A stretch of 64,000 bases of DNA from PALSA-926 sp964476835. Its GTDB lineage: Bacteria > Pseudomonadota > Alphaproteobacteria > Micavibrionales > UBA2020. Positions 61,285 to 64,000 of this stretch are shown here, one piece after another; the stretch's first letter is position 1; every line of letters starts with the position of its first letter. A program made the translations under genes and the position numbers. The notes beneath the pieces are model-generated. The model was not told the origin of the DNA. It did not search any database and saw only the letters and a program-made list of their open reading frames with translations. The stretch lies in the NCBI GenBank assembly GCA_964476835.1, contig CAYZCE010000002.1, positions 62,001 to 126,000 on the forward strand, given 5' to 3'.

Positions 61285-62538
61285 ATGGCTGCTTCCAAGG
61301 AAAAATTCGACAACCAGGTCGTGCAGTGGATCAACGACCGCCTGCCGATCTTCTCGATGATGAACAACGAGTACGGCAAGTTCCCGACCCCGAAGAACTT
61401 CAACTACTTCTGGAACTTCGGCGCGATCGCGATGGCCATGCTGGGCATCATGATCCTCTCGGGCATCTTCATGGCAATGAACTACGCGCCCAACTCCGGC
61501 CTCGCCTTCTCGAGCATCGAGCGCACCATGCGCGACGTCAACTACGGCTGGCTGCTGCGCTACATCCACATGAACGGCGCGTCTTTCTTCTTCGTCGCCG
61601 TCTACGTGCACATCTTCCGCGGCCTCTACTACGGATCGTATAAAAAGCCGCGCGAGCTGGTGTGGATCTTCGGCGTCGTCATCATGCTGCTGATGATGGC
61701 CACCGCCTTCATGGGCTACGCGCTGCCGTGGTCGCAGATGTCGGGCTGGGGCGTGACCGTCATCACCTCGCTCTTCTCCGCGATCCCGCTGGTGGGCGAC
61801 AGCCTCGTCACCTGGCTGTGGGGCGGCTTCTCGGTCGACAACCCGACGCTCAACCGCTTCTTCGCGCTGCACTTCCTGCTGCCGTTCGTGATCTGCGCGG
61901 TCGTGTTCGTGCACGTCTGGGCGCTGCACGTGACCGGGTCCAACAACCCGACCGGCGTCGAGCCGAAGTCGGAGAAGGACACCATCCCCTTCCACCCCTA
62001 CTACACCACCAAGGACAGCTTCGGCACCGTTGTGTTCTTCATCGCGTTTGCGGCAGTCGTGTTCTTCGCGCCGCTCGCGCTGACCGAACCCGACCACTTC
62101 AAGATGTTCGACCCGATGCAGACGCCGCCGCACATCGTGCCGGAATGGTACTTCCTGCCGTTCTACGCGATCCTGCGCGCCTTCACGCTCGACATCTCGA
62201 TCCCCTTCACGCACATCATCCTGCTGCCGGCAAAGCTGCAGGGCGTCATCGCGATGTTCGGCTCGATCATCCTCTTGATGTTCCTGCCGTGGCTTGACAC
62301 CTCGCCAGTGCGCTCCGCGCGCTACCGCCCGGTCTACAGGAAGTGCATGTACGCGCTGGTCGTCGCGATGGTGATGCTCGGCTACGCCGGCGCCAAGCCG
62401 CCGGAAGGCCCCGCCGTCTGGCTCGGCCGCATCGGCACGCTGTATTACTTCCTGCACTTCCTGGTGCTGGTTCCCTACCTGGGCAAAAAGGAAAAGACCC
62501 TGCCCCTGCCCAAGAGCATTTCCGAGGAGAACGCCTGA
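61285..62538 (+). CDS. petB: Cytochrome b of the bc1 complex
   Basis: 417 residues with eight predicted helices. Haem-binding histidines lie in RYIHMNGASFFFVAVYVHIFRG and HFLLPFVICAVVFVHVWALH; the quinol-site motif PEWYFLPFYAILRAF is present. Separate from cytochrome c1, as in most alphaproteobacteria. The stop overlaps the petC start (TGATG). Confidence 0.95.
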   Translation: MAASKEKFDNQVVQWINDRLPIFSMMNNEYGKFPTPKNFNYFWNFGAIAMAMLGIMILSGIFMAMNYAPNSGLAFSSIERTMRDVNYGWLLRYIHMNGASFFFVAVYVHIFRGLYYGSYKKPRELVWIFGVVIMLLMMATAFMGYALPWSQMSGWGVTVITSLFSAIPLVGDSLVTWLWGGFSVDNPTLNRFFALHFLLPFVICAVVFVHVWALHVTGSNNPTGVEPKSEKDTIPFHPYYTTKDSFGTVVFFIAFAAVVFFAPLALTEPDHFKMFDPMQTPPHIVPEWYFLPFYAILRAFTLDISIPFTHIILLPAKLQGVIAMFGSIILLMFLPWLDTSPVRSARYRPVYRKCMYALVVAMVMLGYAGAKPPEGPAVWLGRIGTLYYFLHFLVLVPYLGKKEKTLPLPKSISEENA

Positions 62539-63290
62539 TGAAAAACCAAGCATTGATCGCAGGCCTGCTCCTGACGCTCACCGCCGCACCGGCGCTGGCG
62601 AACGAAGAGGCGCTGCCGCACCAGAACTGGCCACACCAAGGCGTCTTCGGCACCTATGACCGCGCAGCGCTGCAACGCGGCTTCCAGGTGTATAAGGAGG
62701 TCTGCGCGGCCTGCCACGCGATGCACTTCCTGTCGTACCGTGACCTGACCGCGCTCGGCTACACGGCCGACGAAGTCAAGGCCATTGCGGCCGAGAACAC
62801 CGTCACCGACGGCCCCAACGACGACGGCGAGATGTTCGACCGTCCCGCCCTGCCGTCCGACCGCTTCCACTCACCGTTCAAGAACGACAAGGCCGCACGC
62901 GCCTCCAACGGCGGCGCGCTGCCGCCCGACCTCTCGCTGATCGTCAAGGCGCGCGAAGGCGGCGAAGACTACGTCTACGGCATCCTCACCGGCTTCGAGG
63001 ACGCGCCCGCGGGCTTCGCGCTGCAACCCGGCATGAACTACAACAAGGTCTTCGCCGGCCACCAGATCGCGATGCCCAAGCCGCTGAACGACGGCCAGGT
63101 TTCCTATGCCGACGGCACCGCCAACACGACCGCGCAAGAAGCGCGCGACGTCGTCGAGTTCCTCGCATGGGCGGGCGAGCCGCACATGGAGCAGCGCAAG
63201 CAGATGGGCTTCAAGGTCATCCTGTTCCTGATCGCCTTCGCCGGCATCATGTACAACGCCAAGAAAAAACTGTGGTCGAAACTGAAATAA
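62538..63290 (+). CDS. petC: Cytochrome c1 of the bc1 complex
   Basis: 250 residues. Signal peptide (LIAGLLLTLTAAPALA), haem c site VCAACHAMHFLSYRDL (CxxCH), axial Met region in GMNYNKVFAGHQIAMPKPL and a C-terminal anchor helix (VILFLIAFAGIMYNAKKKLW). Passes electrons to soluble or membrane cytochrome c. Confidence 0.95.
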   Translation: MKNQALIAGLLLTLTAAPALANEEALPHQNWPHQGVFGTYDRAALQRGFQVYKEVCAACHAMHFLSYRDLTALGYTADEVKAIAAENTVTDGPNDDGEMFDRPALPSDRFHSPFKNDKAARASNGGALPPDLSLIVKAREGGEDYVYGILTGFEDAPAGFALQPGMNYNKVFAGHQIAMPKPLNDGQVSYADGTANTTAQEARDVVEFLAWAGEPHMEQRKQMGFKVILFLIAFAGIMYNAKKKLWSKLK

Positions 63291-63291
63291 G

Positions 63292-64000
63292 ATGAGCGGA
63301 ACCGAGATCCTGATACAGATCGCAGGCGGCGTGTGCCTGCTGCTCTGGGGCGTGCAGATGGTGTCCCAAGGCCTGAACAGGGCCTTCGGCACGATGCTGC
63401 GCCGCTTCATCTCGAACTCGACCAACAACAGCTTCAAGGCCTTCGGCGTCGGCATCTTCGTCACCGCCATCCTGCAAAGCTCGACCGCCACCTCGATGAT
63501 CGTCAGCTCGTTCGCGGCGCGCAGCGTCATCACCGTCTCGGCGGCGCTGGCCGTCATGCTCGGCGCCGACGTCGGCACCACGCTGGCGGCGCAGTTCATG
63601 TCGCTGAACCTGTCGTGGATGGCGCCGGCCCTCATCATCACGGGCTATATCGTCGCCAAGTCGTTCGCCGACAGCCCGTACAAGCACGTCGGCCGCGCGC
63701 TGGTCGGCATCGCGCTCGCCCTGCTCTCGCTCAAGCTGATCTCGGGCGCGGCGGAGCCTCTCAAGCATTCCGACGCGCTGCGCGCGCTGGTCGAGCCCCT
63801 CGGCACCCAGCCGATCCTCGCGATCCTCGTCTCCGCGCTGCTGACCTGGATGGTGCACTCCAGCCTCGGCATGGTGCTTTTGTATATGAGCTTCGTCGGT
63901 TCGGGCACCGTGCCGGTCGAACTCGGCCTCTACCTCGTGCTCGGCGCCAACCTGGGCGGCGTGATCGCGCCCGTCGTCATGACGATGCGCGACAACCCCG
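63292..64000 (+). CDS. Na+/phosphate cotransporter family protein (3' end beyond window)
   Basis: About 236 residues to the window edge, starting MSGTEILIQIAGGVCLLLWG one base after the petC stop. Membrane helices and the inverted QSST repeat signature (AILQSSTATSMIVSSF, and a second MVHSSLGMVLLYM) mark the NptA/PNaS family. Some members carry a C-terminal PhoU domain, which is not visible here. Proximity to petC suggests read-through but not a shared function. Confidence 0.9.
   Translation, partial: MSGTEILIQIAGGVCLLLWGVQMVSQGLNRAFGTMLRRFISNSTNNSFKAFGVGIFVTAILQSSTATSMIVSSFAARSVITVSAALAVMLGADVGTTLAAQFMSLNLSWMAPALIITGYIVAKSFADSPYKHVGRALVGIALALLSLKLISGAAEPLKHSDALRALVEPLGTQPILAILVSALLTWMVHSSLGMVLLYMSFVGSGTVPVELGLYLVLGANLGGVIAPVVMTMRDNP

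Overview
The window is a gene-dense, GC-rich (about 60% or more) stretch of a draft bacterial chromosome. It most resembles an alphaproteobacterium: separate Rieske/cytochrome b/cytochrome c1 genes in one operon, an NrsF-type anti-sigma factor, an OxyR-AhpC-AhpD locus, a ROSE-like leader before a small heat-shock gene, and an elongator tRNA-Met of alphaproteobacterial type. Two runs of N (100 at 13599-13698, 10 at 38497-38506) interrupt genes. At the second, both flanks carry different versions of the same sequence, so this looks like a scaffolded draft or metagenome assembly. I saw no insertion sequence, prophage, CRISPR array or rRNA.

Layout. 1-5.3 kb (minus): start of a Na+/H+ antiporter, then a MacA-MacB-outer membrane lipoprotein efflux operon. 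5.4-7 kb: ECF sigma factor, probable anti-sigma protein and periplasmic metal-sensor-like protein. 7-15.6 kb (minus): a type I secretion operon with a collagen-like, tandem-repeat protein, two unequal ABC half-transporters, an adaptor and an RsbW-like ATPase. 15.7-19.9 kb: a regulatory island with a 69-residue protein behind a near-consensus sigma-54 promoter, a divergent NtrC-type activator, REC-Hpt and REC proteins, a histidine kinase and an Hpt-like protein that has lost its histidine. 19.9-25.2 kb: AsmA-like protein, GreB, Dps, AhpD, AhpC, OxyR, Hsp20 and a PEBP protein. 25.2-29.7 kb (minus): EmrA/EmrB-type pump and a tyrosyl-tRNA synthetase homologue with a degenerate KMSKS loop and a C-terminal GNAT-like domain. 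29.8-34.1 kb: a periplasmic methionine-sulfoxide repair locus (MsrA, ECF sigma, NrsF, MsrB, DipZ) with three copies of one promoter-like motif. 34.2-37.4 kb: a secreted YDYK-repeat protein, then ProB-ProA. 37.5-45.1 kb: reductive pyrimidine and beta-alanine catabolism (transaminase, MmsA, PreT, PreA, unknown protein, dihydropyrimidinase). 45.2-50.4 kb: a small copper-related cluster, MnmA, a membrane-fused spermidine-synthase-like protein and tRNA-Met. 50.5-57.7 kb: a DUF1566-like protein, a HemN-like radical SAM enzyme, an OmpR-type two-component system, a GCS2 plus ATP-grasp ligase pair and a membrane-anchored YqgE-like protein. 57.7-64 kb: nitronate monooxygenase, GNAT, HemF, TrmL, the bc1 complex and the start of a Na/Pi cotransporter.

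How they work together. Four units look coherent. (1) A sigma-54 phosphorelay lies beside the secreted repeat protein operon, with a sigma-54-driven small gene between them. (2) The sigma/NrsF locus carries GTAACC-N16-CGAA before msrA, inside the sigma gene and before msrB, which predicts one regulon for repair of oxidised envelope proteins, with DipZ as the likely electron source. (3) The OmpR-type system shares a CGTAAG-N5-CGTAAG direct repeat with the region before the GCS2/ATP-grasp pair, which links a regulator to an uncharacterised ligase pathway. (4) Uracil or thymine would be reduced by PreTA, opened by the dihydropyrimidinase and finally processed by the transaminase and MmsA; the beta-ureidopropionase step is not in the window. 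The least familiar items are the TyrRS-GNAT fusion, the secretion locus and the ligase pair.
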